DNA of 64,000 nt, taken from assembly GCF_003703975.1 (NCBI RefSeq), contig NZ_QTJY01000002.1:496001-560000 (forward strand), given 5' to 3'. This stretch comes from Larkinella soli (GTDB lineage: Bacteria; Bacteroidota; Bacteroidia; Cytophagales; Spirosomataceae). Under the pieces are notes generated by a model, which was not told the DNA's origin, did no database searches, and worked only from the letters and a program-made list of their open reading frames with translations. The translations under genes and the position numbers were made by a program. Positions 36,735-46,226 of this stretch are shown piece after piece; position 1 is the stretch's first letter; each line of letters begins with the position of its first letter.

Positions 36735-38075
36735 TCAACGACTGCCTAATCCCTCAGGGGATTTCAGTCCCATTTTGTCCAGCACATACCGCCCGATCCG
36801 GCGGCCCTGCACGGCCCCCTGTTCGATGGAATCCCGGAAATGGATGCCGCCGTACAGCCGCGACACGGCGGCTTCCTGAGCCGCCTGCTCAAACGAGCGG
36901 TACGAGCGCTTCGGAATACCGAACTCCTCCTCCACCGTGTCGGTATAGGCCACCGGCCCGCCCGCCAGCGCCGTCAGCACGGTCGCCACGGAAGCCGAGA
37001 TGACGCTGTGGCCGCTCGTGTATTCGGGGAAGGGGGGCGTCTGGAGCATCGGCCGCCAGTTGCGGTCGAGGTGCTGGTTGATGAACGTTTCCGGCCGGAT
37101 GCGGTGGCTGTGGTATTTCTCCTCCCAGCAGGAGATGAAAGCGTCGGCCATCGTCAGCCCGACCAGCGTATGCCAGCGGACGGTTTCGGCCAACGACAGC
37201 TTTTTCTGGGTGCAGACGATGCCGGTAATGCCCATCCAGTGACCGCCGGGCGTAATTTTCTTGGTTCCGAAGCTGACGTGGCCTTTCTGGTTCAGGAAGA
37301 AGGGGTTACAGTCCCAGAAGCTGGCGATGTGGCGCTGTTCGGCGGTCAGTGCGCGGGTGGTGTCGAACACTTCCTTCGCCAGCGCAAAGAATTTCGAGTC
37401 GGGTTTCTCGTCATAGGGTACCGGCGGGGCCGGGCGGAAACGGGCCACGCTGTCGAGCAGGAACGGCCGGAGCGTCGCCCAATAGGGTTCGTAGGCTTCG
37501 GAATAGGCCGGGGGCGTCGGCGCCCAGGCACCTTTATCCGTCAGGGGCGTATAGCGCAGGTACCCACTGGTTTTGATGTAACCGTCTTTGGCGGCATACT
37601 GCACGATTTTCTTCACCAGACTGTCGGCATAAGCCCGGGTCGCCTGAAGATTCGCGTCGCTCAGCTTATACCGGCTTTTGGCCTCCGCGACCAGCTCGTT
37701 CCGCGCTTTTTCGAGCAGATACCCCGAGGGCAGCAGTTCCTCCCCCGTCCGCAAAACCGCATAGAGCGTCCCGAACCGAAGGTCGATGCGGGCATCCGGG
37801 TCGCGCCGGGTCATGTTAGGGTAACTGCGGAGCGTAGCGGCAAAATCGGCGTACTGAGCCGGCCGCTGCTGCTGGAAAACCAGTTCATAAGCCGCCAGAT
37901 TGGCGTAGGCGTAATACCGGGCCGACGCGCAGGGACCCGTCACGTCGTTGACCATCACATCGGTCAGCTTTTTCAGGACTTTGGTATAGGCGGCCGCATC
38001 GGTTTCCACCGGCGGGTGGCTCCATCCGGGTATACCGATGAGGGTGAAGGCGATGAAAATCAGAATGCGTTTCAT
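36735..38075 (-). CDS. Vanadium-dependent haloperoxidase/PAP2-fold protein
   Basis: 446 residues from the ATG at 38075, with a signal peptide (MKRILIFIAFTLIGIPGWSH). The three vanadate/phosphate-binding blocks of the PAP2 fold are all present: KYHSHRIRPETF, PEYTSGHSVISASVATV and SRLYGGIHFRDSIEQG. These match vanadium haloperoxidases and bacterial acid phosphatases. In Bacteroidota this family is frequent near polysaccharide-use genes, without a proven role. The start overlaps the stop of the CRTAC1-type gene by four bases (ATGA), suggesting coupled translation. The longer upstream ATG would run into that gene and was rejected. Confidence 0.88.
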   Translation of the reverse strand: MKRILIFIAFTLIGIPGWSHPPVETDAAAYTKVLKKLTDVMVNDVTGPCASARYYAYANLAAYELVFQQQRPAQYADFAATLRSYPNMTRRDPDARIDLRFGTLYAVLRTGEELLPSGYLLEKARNELVAEAKSRYKLSDANLQATRAYADSLVKKIVQYAAKDGYIKTSGYLRYTPLTDKGAWAPTPPAYSEAYEPYWATLRPFLLDSVARFRPAPPVPYDEKPDSKFFALAKEVFDTTRALTAEQRHIASFWDCNPFFLNQKGHVSFGTKKITPGGHWMGITGIVCTQKKLSLAETVRWHTLVGLTMADAFISCWEEKYHSHRIRPETFINQHLDRNWRPMLQTPPFPEYTSGHSVISASVATVLTALAGGPVAYTDTVEEEFGIPKRSYRSFEQAAQEAAVSRLYGGIHFRDSIEQGAVQGRRIGRYVLDKMGLKSPEGLGSR

Positions 38076-41000
38076 GGGTTCCCCGGCTTTTGATAGACCT
38101 CGATGGTTTCGTTGTTTCGACCGAACAGAATCTTCACCCCGGTTCCCTGTTTCAGCACCAGAATATCCCGGACGTCGCCTTTCACCCGGAAACCGGACTG
38201 CGTCTGCGGCACATACGAAAACCGGCACTGCCCCTCGTTGCGGAACAGCATGCCATAGTTCGCATCCATCTTCCCGATCCTGATCCGGGTGTGCGACTGA
38301 TTGCCGCCCAGCAGCAGGTCCTTGCGGCCGTCGCCGTCGTAATCGAACAGGGCGATGGCATATACCGGGGCAAACTGGGCCTCGACGGGCAGTTCGTGCG
38401 AGACGAAGCCGCTGCCGGTATTTTCCAGCAGAACTGAAGCGAAGGCCGTCGCCCGGAGCGTATCGGCTTTGTTCAGCTGTTCGGGTGTCAGGATTTCCTT
38501 CAGGGTCGCGCTGGAATAGGACTCATAAGTCGGGAATTTCCGGCGGAGCGGAAAGAGCTGATTCAGAGCCTCGTCCCGGCTGACGAGCGGGTAAGACCGG
38601 CCCTGGATGTAGTAGCAAAGGAACGGGTCCACGGCCTCGTTCTGGTCAAAATCCCCGTACACCATCGTCACCGGCTCTTTGTCGGTCGGTTTCATCTGGC
38701 AGTTACGACCGAAATTACCGACCACCAGATCCAGGTCACCGTCGTTGTCGAGGTCGTCGGCTTCAATGCGGTTCCACCAGCCGGGGCCGGGGGAATTGTT
38801 GAGTGATGGAATGGTTGAATGATTGAATTTCTGGCCGTTGGCGTTTTTGAGGAGGGTGACGGGCATCCATTCTCCGGCGAAGACGAGGTCGGGCCAGCCG
38901 TCTTTGTCGGCGTCGAAGGCCACGGCGTCGGTTACCATGCCGATTTTAGTCAGGAAGGGCGCCAGACGGGCGGTTTCGTCGGTGAATTTACCCTTGCCGT
39001 CGTTCACCAGCAGGCGGCTGCTGACGGGTTCGGGATAGCGGCCCGGCACCACCCGCCCACCCACGAACAGGTCCTGATCGCCGTCTTTGTCGAAATCGAA
39101 AGCCACCGCGCAGGCATCGCTGATCATTTCGCCCGGCAGCCCCTCCGCCGAGCGTGTGAATTTCCCCCGACCGTCGTTGAGGTAAAGCCGGTCCTGAAGC
39201 AACAGGTCCTCGGCCAGATAGGCAAAACCGCCACTGACCACGTAAAGGTCGGCATCGCCGTCGCCGTCGGCATCGAAAAACAGGGCGTCGGTGTCCTCAT
39301 ACATCTTGTCGGCTTCGAAAGCCGGCTGCGGCATTGCCTGAAAACCGCCGTTCTTCTGCTGAAGGAGCAGCGTTCCGGGCTGGCCTTTGGCTCCGGCGGC
39401 ATACAGGTCCGTCAGCCCGTCGCGGTCGACGTCGGCCTGGGCCAGATGCGGCCCCTGAAAAGACAGCATATTCGGGATCAGCAGCTGCCGCTTGAAGTCG
39501 TTGTATGTGTCCTCCGTATGGCGGTAAGGCAGCGTATCGGCGACGGCTTCCGTAAACACCGGCTGGGGAGCCGGTTTCGACTGGGGGTCTCCGGGCTGTG
39601 CGTCCTCCGGTTTCAGGATCAGTTTCTGGTTCGATTTCACCTGCCGCAGCACCTGCACTTTCCGGTCGGGCCAGACCACCCGGACGCTGTCGATCATCGC
39701 GGCTTTTCCGACGCCGAAATGCAGGGGCATATACATGGCGGACTGGAAACCGCGCGAGGGCTGAAACTCCTGATACTGCATGGCTCCGCCCGTGTACACC
39801 CACACTTTCGTACCGGCGGACAGGGTAGCCGGGCCGGGGCCGGGCTGTATCTGGAGATACCGGGACTCGACGGTCCAACTGTCGTTGCGGTAGATGGAAG
39901 CGGGGGCGTTGATGTTGCTGGTGATGATTTCGAGGTCGCCGTCGTTGTCGAGGTCGGCGTACACCGCCCCGTTCGACAGGAATTTCTGGTCCATCCCCCA
40001 CTCCTTCACCCTGTTTTCGAAGGTGAGCCGGCCGTTGTTGCGGAAGATGTAATGCTGCGTCTGTGAGGAGGGCATCTGCTTCAGGATGTCCATCATGGCC
40101 GTCGGGCTGCCTTTGGCGGCTTTCAGGTTCTGATCGGCGTAGAACTTCATGAAGTCCATGTTGGTGTAATCCCGCAGGTAGCCGTTGGTAATGTAGAGGT
40201 CCTTCCAGCCGTCGTTGTCGAAGTCGGCCACGAGCGGGGCCCAGCTCCAGTCGGTATTGGAAACGCCCGCCAGCTGGCCAATTTCACTGAACTGCGGCAG
40301 GGCCGGTTTCCCGGTTCCCTCCTGCCCCCGGCCGATGACGCCGGTATTCAGCTGAAGCATGTTGCGCATGAGCTGGTGGTAGAAGCCGTTCCGGAGCATG
40401 TTCTGGTAGACCTCGTAGTTTTCGGGGCCGTAGAGCAGCTTCTGCCGCCGGTTGTCTTCAGGCAGCATGTCGAGCGTGAAAATGTCGGGCCAGCCGTCGT
40501 TGTTGACGTCGACCACCTCGTTACCCATCGAGAAGTAGCTCAGGTGTCCGACGGCCTGATCGAGCTGGTCGGTAAAGTGGCCGTTGCCTTCGTTGAGGTA
40601 GAGGTAATCCTGTTCGATGTAGTCGTTGGAAACGTAGAGGTCGGGCCAGCCGTCCTGGTTGATGTCGGCGACGGCGATGCCCAAACCGAAGCCGATGGGG
40701 TTGCCCCTGATGCCGGCGGCTTCGCTGACGTCGATGAATTTTCCGTTGTCGTTCCGCAGCAGCCGGTCGCCGGCGAACTCGTCGCGCATAGCCTTCACGG
40801 CGGCCGCATCGAAACGTTTGAAGTCTTTGATGTTGTGGTTCAGCAGGTAACAGTCGAGGTCGCCGTCGCGGTCGTAGTCGAAGAAGGCGGCCTGGGTGCT
40901 GAAGGTGGGAAGGTCGAGGCCGTACTGGGCGGCTTTTTCGGTAAACGTCACGGTCCGGGGGCTGCCGGGAGTAGCGGTTTTGGCGGGTCCGTTATTGACG

Positions 41001-41461
41001 TACAGGCGGTTTTTGCGGGTTTCAGGCGCTCCGCTGCCGGAGTAGCAGACGTAAATGTCGAGCCAGCCGTCGCGGTTGATGTCGACCAGCGTGACGCCGG
41101 TTTTCCATCCGGAACCTTTTCCGATGCCGGCGGTCGGGCTGACGTCGCGGAATTTCAGGTTGCCGAGGTTCAGGTAGAGCCGGTCGGGCACCATATTTCC
41201 GGTAAAGTAGAGGTCGGGCAATCCGTCGTTGTTGAGGTCACCGACGGCCACCCCTCCGCCGTTGTAGAAGTACTCGTAGGCGAGCACGTTGGCGTTTTCC
41301 GTTTCGGTCAGCCGGTTGGTGAAGGTAACGCCGGTCTGCCGCGGATCCAGGAGGGAGAACTGGGCCAGTGACGCGTGAAATCCCATCAGCAGGAAAACCA
41401 CCGCACAACGCATCCGGGCCGATCGGAACTTCATGAGTACCAAAGAAGAGAAACGCTTCAT
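38072..41461 (-). CDS. CRTAC1-type FG-GAP/ASPIC-UnbV repeat protein
   Basis: 1129 residues with a signal peptide ending near HASLAQ (a second ATG 27 bases in is also possible). Many FG-GAP/VCBS repeats carry the calcium-binding pattern D-x-D-x-D-G-x-x-D-L (VAVGDLNNDGLPDLYFTG, DLDNDGDLDLVVG). A central ASPIC/UnbV domain includes VDSVRVVWPDR-like sequence (MIDSVRVVWPDRKVQVL). Such proteins form beta-propellers in the outer membrane or outside it, often next to SusCD, and may bind glycans or a partner enzyme. Residues near 880 are encoded by a stretch that resembles the repeat at 27062. It follows susD by 69 bases, with a hairpin in the gap. Confidence 0.9.
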   Translation of the reverse strand: MKRFSSLVLMKFRSARMRCAVVFLLMGFHASLAQFSLLDPRQTGVTFTNRLTETENANVLAYEYFYNGGGVAVGDLNNDGLPDLYFTGNMVPDRLYLNLGNLKFRDVSPTAGIGKGSGWKTGVTLVDINRDGWLDIYVCYSGSGAPETRKNRLYVNNGPAKTATPGSPRTVTFTEKAAQYGLDLPTFSTQAAFFDYDRDGDLDCYLLNHNIKDFKRFDAAAVKAMRDEFAGDRLLRNDNGKFIDVSEAAGIRGNPIGFGLGIAVADINQDGWPDLYVSNDYIEQDYLYLNEGNGHFTDQLDQAVGHLSYFSMGNEVVDVNNDGWPDIFTLDMLPEDNRRQKLLYGPENYEVYQNMLRNGFYHQLMRNMLQLNTGVIGRGQEGTGKPALPQFSEIGQLAGVSNTDWSWAPLVADFDNDGWKDLYITNGYLRDYTNMDFMKFYADQNLKAAKGSPTAMMDILKQMPSSQTQHYIFRNNGRLTFENRVKEWGMDQKFLSNGAVYADLDNDGDLEIITSNINAPASIYRNDSWTVESRYLQIQPGPGPATLSAGTKVWVYTGGAMQYQEFQPSRGFQSAMYMPLHFGVGKAAMIDSVRVVWPDRKVQVLRQVKSNQKLILKPEDAQPGDPQSKPAPQPVFTEAVADTLPYRHTEDTYNDFKRQLLIPNMLSFQGPHLAQADVDRDGLTDLYAAGAKGQPGTLLLQQKNGGFQAMPQPAFEADKMYEDTDALFFDADGDGDADLYVVSGGFAYLAEDLLLQDRLYLNDGRGKFTRSAEGLPGEMISDACAVAFDFDKDGDQDLFVGGRVVPGRYPEPVSSRLLVNDGKGKFTDETARLAPFLTKIGMVTDAVAFDADKDGWPDLVFAGEWMPVTLLKNANGQKFNHSTIPSLNNSPGPGWWNRIEADDLDNDGDLDLVVGNFGRNCQMKPTDKEPVTMVYGDFDQNEAVDPFLCYYIQGRSYPLVSRDEALNQLFPLRRKFPTYESYSSATLKEILTPEQLNKADTLRATAFASVLLENTGSGFVSHELPVEAQFAPVYAIALFDYDGDGRKDLLLGGNQSHTRIRIGKMDANYGMLFRNEGQCRFSYVPQTQSGFRVKGDVRDILVLKQGTGVKILFGRNNETIEVYQKPGNP
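38795..38829. repeat. TTGAATGATTGAAT-type repeat inside the CRTAC1-type gene
   Basis: The core GTTGAATGATTGAAT (38814-38828) is identical to the core of the inverted repeat at 27069-27083. It is read in frame here, giving FNHSTIPSLNN on the coding strand. It may be an inserted repeat that was kept in frame or a chance match in an AT-rich stretch. Confidence 0.5.
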
Positions 41462-41465
41462 TATA

Positions 41466-41503
41466 AGGCCGGAATGCCGCCCATGACAGCGGCATTCCGA
41501 CCT
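41466..41503 (-). other. Stem-loop between susD and the CRTAC1-type gene
   Basis: CGGAATGCCGC / GCGGCATTCCG (11 perfect pairs, 8-base loop), extended by three more pairs after one mismatch. It lies in the 69-base gap, just before the CRTAC1-type start codon, with no T run after it. It may trim or stabilise the susCD mRNA so that susCD is made in excess over the downstream genes. Confidence 0.65.
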
Positions 41504-41530
41504 GTAAGTTACGCAAATCCGTTCAGATAA

Positions 41531-43111
41531 TTACTGTTTGTCCCACCAGACGCGGGTCGTGAGCAGATCCGGGCCCTGAGCCGCTACGGCCGCGTTGTAC
41601 TGGGCCGCATTTTTGCTGGCTTCGGAAGCCGGATACCGCAGTCGGCGCGGAATCACGCCACCCGTATCGTTGCCGGGGTAGTTGGTCGGTTTCAGAACCG
41701 GATACCCCGTCCGGCGCCAGTTGGCGTAGGCTTCGTAGGAGTTCAGGAAGTTCACTGCCCAGTACTGGGTAGCGATCTGCTCCAGCTGCTGCGCCTGCGT
41801 GCCGGCCACGAAGGGATGCGCCGTCAGGTACGCCGTGATGGCCGCGTCGGAGATGGTTCCGCCGTAGAGCGACATCATCTTCATGGCCGCCGTGACGCCC
41901 TTGTTGTAATGCTCGGCGGTTTTGCCGTCACCCCAGCCGCGCAGGGCGGCTTCGGCCAGCAGGAATTCCACCTCGGCGTAGCTCTGGAACACCGTCGGAG
42001 CGCCGTTGCCGGCGATCTTGTTCAGGTTGGCCTCCGAGTATTCCGTCAGCGAGTTGTCGTTCCAGGCCGGGATCAGCGTCTTGATCGTCGTGGCGTCGTA
42101 GCCGTTCGGCAACCCTTTCTGTTTGGCCGGAGTGGTGGAAGCGGCTTCCTTCGTCGGGTCGGCGTTGCCTTCCCAGGTCGTGGCGATAAACGGCAGTCGC
42201 GGATCGTTGTTGTTCTTCAGGAAGTTGACGAACGTCTCGCTCAGCTTGCTGTTGGCTTTCCCTTTCAGGTTGGCGGCATCGTATTCCTGCGTTCGGAGCG
42301 TGTTGCTGTCGAGGTTGCGCTTGTTGTCGTCCCCTTCGGCGTGGTTGACCTTCGCCAGGTCGTCGTTGCTCTGCATCACCCCGCCGGCAATGGCCTTCTT
42401 CACGAACTGTTCGGCTTTGGCCGGATCGACCTTGGTCAGGCGCATGCCCAGCCGCAGCATCAGCGAGTAGGCGAACTTCTTCCACTTCGTCACGTCCCCG
42501 CCATAGAGGATGTCGGCCGATTCGTAGGTGGTTTTCGACGGATTCAGTGCCTGTGCGGCCTGGTCGAGTTCGTTCAGCATGTCGGCGTAGATGTCGGCCT
42601 GCTTGTCGTATTTCGGAGAATAGATCCCGCCCAGGAAGCCTTTGGCGGCTTCGGTATAGGGAACGTCGCCGTAGAGGTCGGTGATCCGGTGGTAGCCGAA
42701 TACCCGGAAGATGCGGGCTACGTTGTACAGGTTCGACTGCTCGGGAACGTCTTTCGTCAGCGAGATGATCTGCTCAAGCTCCTTCACGTGCGCCCCGTAG
42801 GCCGTCTCGAAGAACGCATCGGAATACGGCGCGTTGTACAGGTACTTGTCACCCGACCAGTAGGTGGTCAGGGAAGCGAAGTGCTGCACCAGGGCCCCGG
42901 CGTAGATGAGGTTGCCGCGGTGGTTTTCGTACCCTGTCCCGGCGGTTTTCACCACGCTGAAAGAGAACAGGTTCGGGATGACGGGATCGGTCAGCGCGTT
43001 CGGGTTGGTGTTCAGTTCCTCAAACCCGTTATCGCAGGAAGACAACAGCAGACTCGCGGTCAGAACGGTCGTCAGGATCGGCAGTCGTTTGCTTTTAATA
43101 TGTTTCAACAT
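41531..43111 (-). CDS. SusD/RagB-family outer-membrane lipoprotein
   Basis: 526 residues. A lipoprotein signal (SLLLSSCDNG, Cys near residue 26) sends it to the outer membrane, and the helical SusD body follows (NTNPNALTDPVIPNLFSF, then FRVFGYHRITDLYGDVPYTEA near residue 135). It is closest to the SusD-like 2 group. SusD proteins form a lid over the SusC channel and bind the glycan. It starts 25 bases after the stop of susC, as in most SusCD pairs, and belongs to the fucose region by position; the glycan is presumably fucose-containing. Confidence 0.93.
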   Translation of the reverse strand: MLKHIKSKRLPILTTVLTASLLLSSCDNGFEELNTNPNALTDPVIPNLFSFSVVKTAGTGYENHRGNLIYAGALVQHFASLTTYWSGDKYLYNAPYSDAFFETAYGAHVKELEQIISLTKDVPEQSNLYNVARIFRVFGYHRITDLYGDVPYTEAAKGFLGGIYSPKYDKQADIYADMLNELDQAAQALNPSKTTYESADILYGGDVTKWKKFAYSLMLRLGMRLTKVDPAKAEQFVKKAIAGGVMQSNDDLAKVNHAEGDDNKRNLDSNTLRTQEYDAANLKGKANSKLSETFVNFLKNNNDPRLPFIATTWEGNADPTKEAASTTPAKQKGLPNGYDATTIKTLIPAWNDNSLTEYSEANLNKIAGNGAPTVFQSYAEVEFLLAEAALRGWGDGKTAEHYNKGVTAAMKMMSLYGGTISDAAITAYLTAHPFVAGTQAQQLEQIATQYWAVNFLNSYEAYANWRRTGYPVLKPTNYPGNDTGGVIPRRLRYPASEASKNAAQYNAAVAAQGPDLLTTRVWWDKQ

Positions 43112-43136
43112 GATGAATTAGTGTTAAAATCGGTCC

Positions 43137-46100
43137 TTAGAATCTGACCATCAGGTTTAAGCCGTAGCTGCGGGCCGGCGGTACGCCGAACATCTCCAGA
43201 CCCTGGGCGTTGCCGCTGTTGTAGGTCGATTCGGGATCGACGTTGGGCACTTTGCTGTACAGCAGCAGCAGGTTCCGGGCCACGAGCGAAATGCTGGCCG
43301 ACTGGATCGGCGTTTTGCCGAGGATCGATTTCGGCAGGTTGTAGCCGAAGGTCAGCTGGCGCAGTTTGGCGAAGTCGGAGCTATACACGAACTCGTCGGT
43401 GATACCGGTGATTCCCTTGTAATAGTCCTGCACGTCCTTGGCGGCAAACGTCTTCGTGAAGGCGTCGCCGGTGGGGGTAACCCCCGTGACGGTCAGGCCG
43501 GATTCCCGTCCTTCGAGGGTCCGTTTGGTCAGACCGCTGCTGGTGCCGTACACGTTGGTGGCGCTATACAGTTTAGCTCCGAATTTGGCATCCACCAGGA
43601 AGCTCAGCGAGAAGTTCCGGTAGGTGAAGGTGTTGGTCAGACCGGTCGTGATCGGCGGCACCCCGCGGCCCAGTACCGTAAACTCGCTGCGCATCGGAAC
43701 CCCGTTCGCCGGGTTGTAGACCACGTTGCCGTTGGCGTCGCGCATCATCCGGTATCCGGCCAGCATCCCGTAGGGCTGCCCCTGGAAGTGGTAAATGTAG
43801 GCGCTCTGCGTCCGGGCTTCATCCAGCTGCAGCCGGTTCAGCTGGTCGGAGATCTTCACGACCTTGTTGTCGTTGAAGGCCAGGTTGTAGCTGACGTTCC
43901 AGGTAAAGCCGTTGGGCGTTCTGACCGGCGTTCCGGTCAGCAGCACCTCAATTCCTTTGTTGACCACCTCGCCGACGTTCACCAGCACGCTGCCGTAGCC
44001 GGAAGCGGACGAGGTGGAGGCCGATACGGGGTCGTTCTTCGTCACCCGGTTATACCAAGTCAGGTCGACGCCCAGGCGGTTGTTGAACAGCTTCGTTTCC
44101 ACCCCGATTTCGGTGGTGGTCGAGGTGTTCGGCTGGAGCTGCGGGTTCGGAATCTGGCCGCCGTTGACGCGCATCAGGGGCACGCTTCCCACATACGAGT
44201 TGCCTTCCAGAGCGTAGGTCAGGTTCAGGGCGTACGGGTTGGGGTAACCACCACCGACCTGGGCCACCGAAGCCCGGACTTTCCCGTAATTCAGCCAGTT
44301 GCCTTTGTTGTTGATCACGTCGGAGAAGACGAAGCTCAGACCGGCCGAGGGGTAGAACAGGTTGTTGTTCTCCTTCGCCAGCGTCGAGAACCAGTCCTGG
44401 CGGCCCGTCAGGGTCAGGAACAGCACGTTCTGGTAGCCGATGTCGGCCGAGGCAAACAGCGAGTTGATGCCGTAGGCGCTGAAATCGTAACCCGGGGTCT
44501 TGTTGATCAGGTTGTCGAGGAAGTAGTTGAACGGTACGTTGAACTGGCTACCGTTGAATCGCATGTTCTCCGTCGACCGGCGCATGCGGTTTCCGCCGGC
44601 GATGGCGTTCACCGACACGGCACCGAATTCCTTATTGAAACCGACCAGCACTTCGGCGTTGGTTTCCTGAATCTGCGACTGGGTCCGGCTCATGCTGCCC
44701 CGGGTCGAGTAGGCCAGGCCCGTCGGTTCGAGGTTCATGAACTTGAGCTGGTTGTTGTCCGTACCGACGCGGCCCCGTACATACAGCCAGTCGGTGACGT
44801 TGTAACGCAGGCTGAACGAGCCGAGGAAACGGTTCCGGATGTCGTCGTTTTTAACTTTGTTGACGACGAAATACGGGTTCTGTGAGTAAACGTTGGAGTT
44901 CCAGAGTTCTTCGTAACCCCGCTCGTCGTAACCCGGGTCGAGGGAGCGGATGTCGACGTTGGTCGCGATCATGTGCACCGCGTAGTTCGGGTTTTTCGGC
45001 GTATCGGAAAGGAACGTCCGGTTCTTGCCTTCTTCCACGTTGTACTGCGCCACGCCTTCGAAGATCACCTTTTTGGACAGGTTGGCCGTGGCGCTGAAGT
45101 TGAACGACTTCCGGTTGAAGCCGGAGTTCTGGATGACGCTTTTCGAGTCGAGGTTGGAGGCCGAGAAACGGAAGTTGGCCGTTTCGTTGCCGCCCGCCAC
45201 CGCGATCGTGTTGGTGAAGGTGCTGCCGTTGTTATAGAAGTTCTTGATGTTGTCTTTCTGCGCGACGTACGGGCGAGCCACGCCGTCGAACTGCACCACC
45301 TGCGAACCGTCCAGCTTCGGACCCCACGACTGAACGCCCATCGAAACGGCTTCGTCCTTCGAGGTCGGTTTCAACTGGCGCAGGCCGGAGCCGTATTCAT
45401 ACTGCCAGTCGGTCAGGTTCATCGGGCGGTCGAGGGTATAGGTGCCGTTGTATTCGACCCCGATGCCCTTCTGGCCTTTCCCGGTTTTGGTCGTAATCAG
45501 GATGACCCCGTTGGAAGCGCGTGAACCGTACAGAGCGGCTGCCGTCCCCCCTTTCAGGACCGAGATGGTTTCGATATCGTCCGGGTTGATCGAGTTCAGA
45601 CCATCGCCGGTATCGTAGCCACCCCACATTCCCGCCGAGTTGACGTTGGTGTTGTCGATGGGTACGCCGTTGATGACGTACAGCGGCTGGTTGTTGCCGC
45701 TCAGGGAGCCGTTCCCGCGGATGATGACCCGGCTCGAACCGCCCGGGCCCGTTGCCGTGCTGGTGGCGTTCAGACCGGCCACTTTCCCGGAGAGGGCGTT
45801 CCCGAGGTTGATTTCGCGGGCCTGGGTGAAGTCGGAACCCTTCACTTCCGTGACGGAATAACCGAGGGCTTTCTTGTCCTTGGCAATCCCGAGGGCCGTC
45901 ACGACCACCTCATCGAGGGTTTTGTCGTCGATTTCCAGCACCACATCGATCGTGTTCTGGTCGCCGACCGTAATGTTCTGCGCCACGTAACCGAGCGACT
46001 GGACGACCAGGACGTCGCCTTTGCCGGCATTGATCGTGTAACGTCCTTCGGCGTCGGTGATCGTTCCGCGGGTCGTACCCTTGATCAGGATGTTGGCACC

Positions 46101-46226
46101 CGGTACCACCTCTTTGTTGACGTCGGATACTTTTCCCTGCACCGTGACCTGCTGGGCCACGGCCGCATGCAAACTCAGAAAAAGCAGGGCCAGAAAAAGG
46201 GTAAACCTGTTCTTACATCGTTTCAT
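43137..46226 (-). CDS. SusC/RagA-family TonB-dependent outer-membrane transporter
   Basis: 1029 residues with a signal peptide ending near AAVAQ. The domains are a carboxypeptidase-regulatory-like domain (residues about 27-100), a TonB box (DEVVVTALGIAKDKK), a plug domain with RVIIRGNGSLSGNNQPL and VLKGGTAAALYGSRASNG, and a 22-strand barrel ending at GLNLMVRF. This is a full-length SusC that imports sugar polymers with energy from TonB. It forms a pair with the SusD gene and is the first gene of the unit that continues to the fucosidase and esterase. The gap upstream is about 360 bases before a terminator. Confidence 0.95.
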   Translation of the reverse strand: MKRCKNRFTLFLALLFLSLHAAVAQQVTVQGKVSDVNKEVVPGANILIKGTTRGTITDAEGRYTINAGKGDVLVVQSLGYVAQNITVGDQNTIDVVLEIDDKTLDEVVVTALGIAKDKKALGYSVTEVKGSDFTQAREINLGNALSGKVAGLNATSTATGPGGSSRVIIRGNGSLSGNNQPLYVINGVPIDNTNVNSAGMWGGYDTGDGLNSINPDDIETISVLKGGTAAALYGSRASNGVILITTKTGKGQKGIGVEYNGTYTLDRPMNLTDWQYEYGSGLRQLKPTSKDEAVSMGVQSWGPKLDGSQVVQFDGVARPYVAQKDNIKNFYNNGSTFTNTIAVAGGNETANFRFSASNLDSKSVIQNSGFNRKSFNFSATANLSKKVIFEGVAQYNVEEGKNRTFLSDTPKNPNYAVHMIATNVDIRSLDPGYDERGYEELWNSNVYSQNPYFVVNKVKNDDIRNRFLGSFSLRYNVTDWLYVRGRVGTDNNQLKFMNLEPTGLAYSTRGSMSRTQSQIQETNAEVLVGFNKEFGAVSVNAIAGGNRMRRSTENMRFNGSQFNVPFNYFLDNLINKTPGYDFSAYGINSLFASADIGYQNVLFLTLTGRQDWFSTLAKENNNLFYPSAGLSFVFSDVINNKGNWLNYGKVRASVAQVGGGYPNPYALNLTYALEGNSYVGSVPLMRVNGGQIPNPQLQPNTSTTTEIGVETKLFNNRLGVDLTWYNRVTKNDPVSASTSSASGYGSVLVNVGEVVNKGIEVLLTGTPVRTPNGFTWNVSYNLAFNDNKVVKISDQLNRLQLDEARTQSAYIYHFQGQPYGMLAGYRMMRDANGNVVYNPANGVPMRSEFTVLGRGVPPITTGLTNTFTYRNFSLSFLVDAKFGAKLYSATNVYGTSSGLTKRTLEGRESGLTVTGVTPTGDAFTKTFAAKDVQDYYKGITGITDEFVYSSDFAKLRQLTFGYNLPKSILGKTPIQSASISLVARNLLLLYSKVPNVDPESTYNSGNAQGLEMFGVPPARSYGLNLMVRF

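Noticed and set aside
33729-36749. A 1006-codon open frame on the plus strand
   Set aside because: It lies antisense to the esterase and fucosidase genes, whose motifs are clear, and its peptide (rich in R, G, H, P) has no protein-like domain. High GC gives long antisense frames here.
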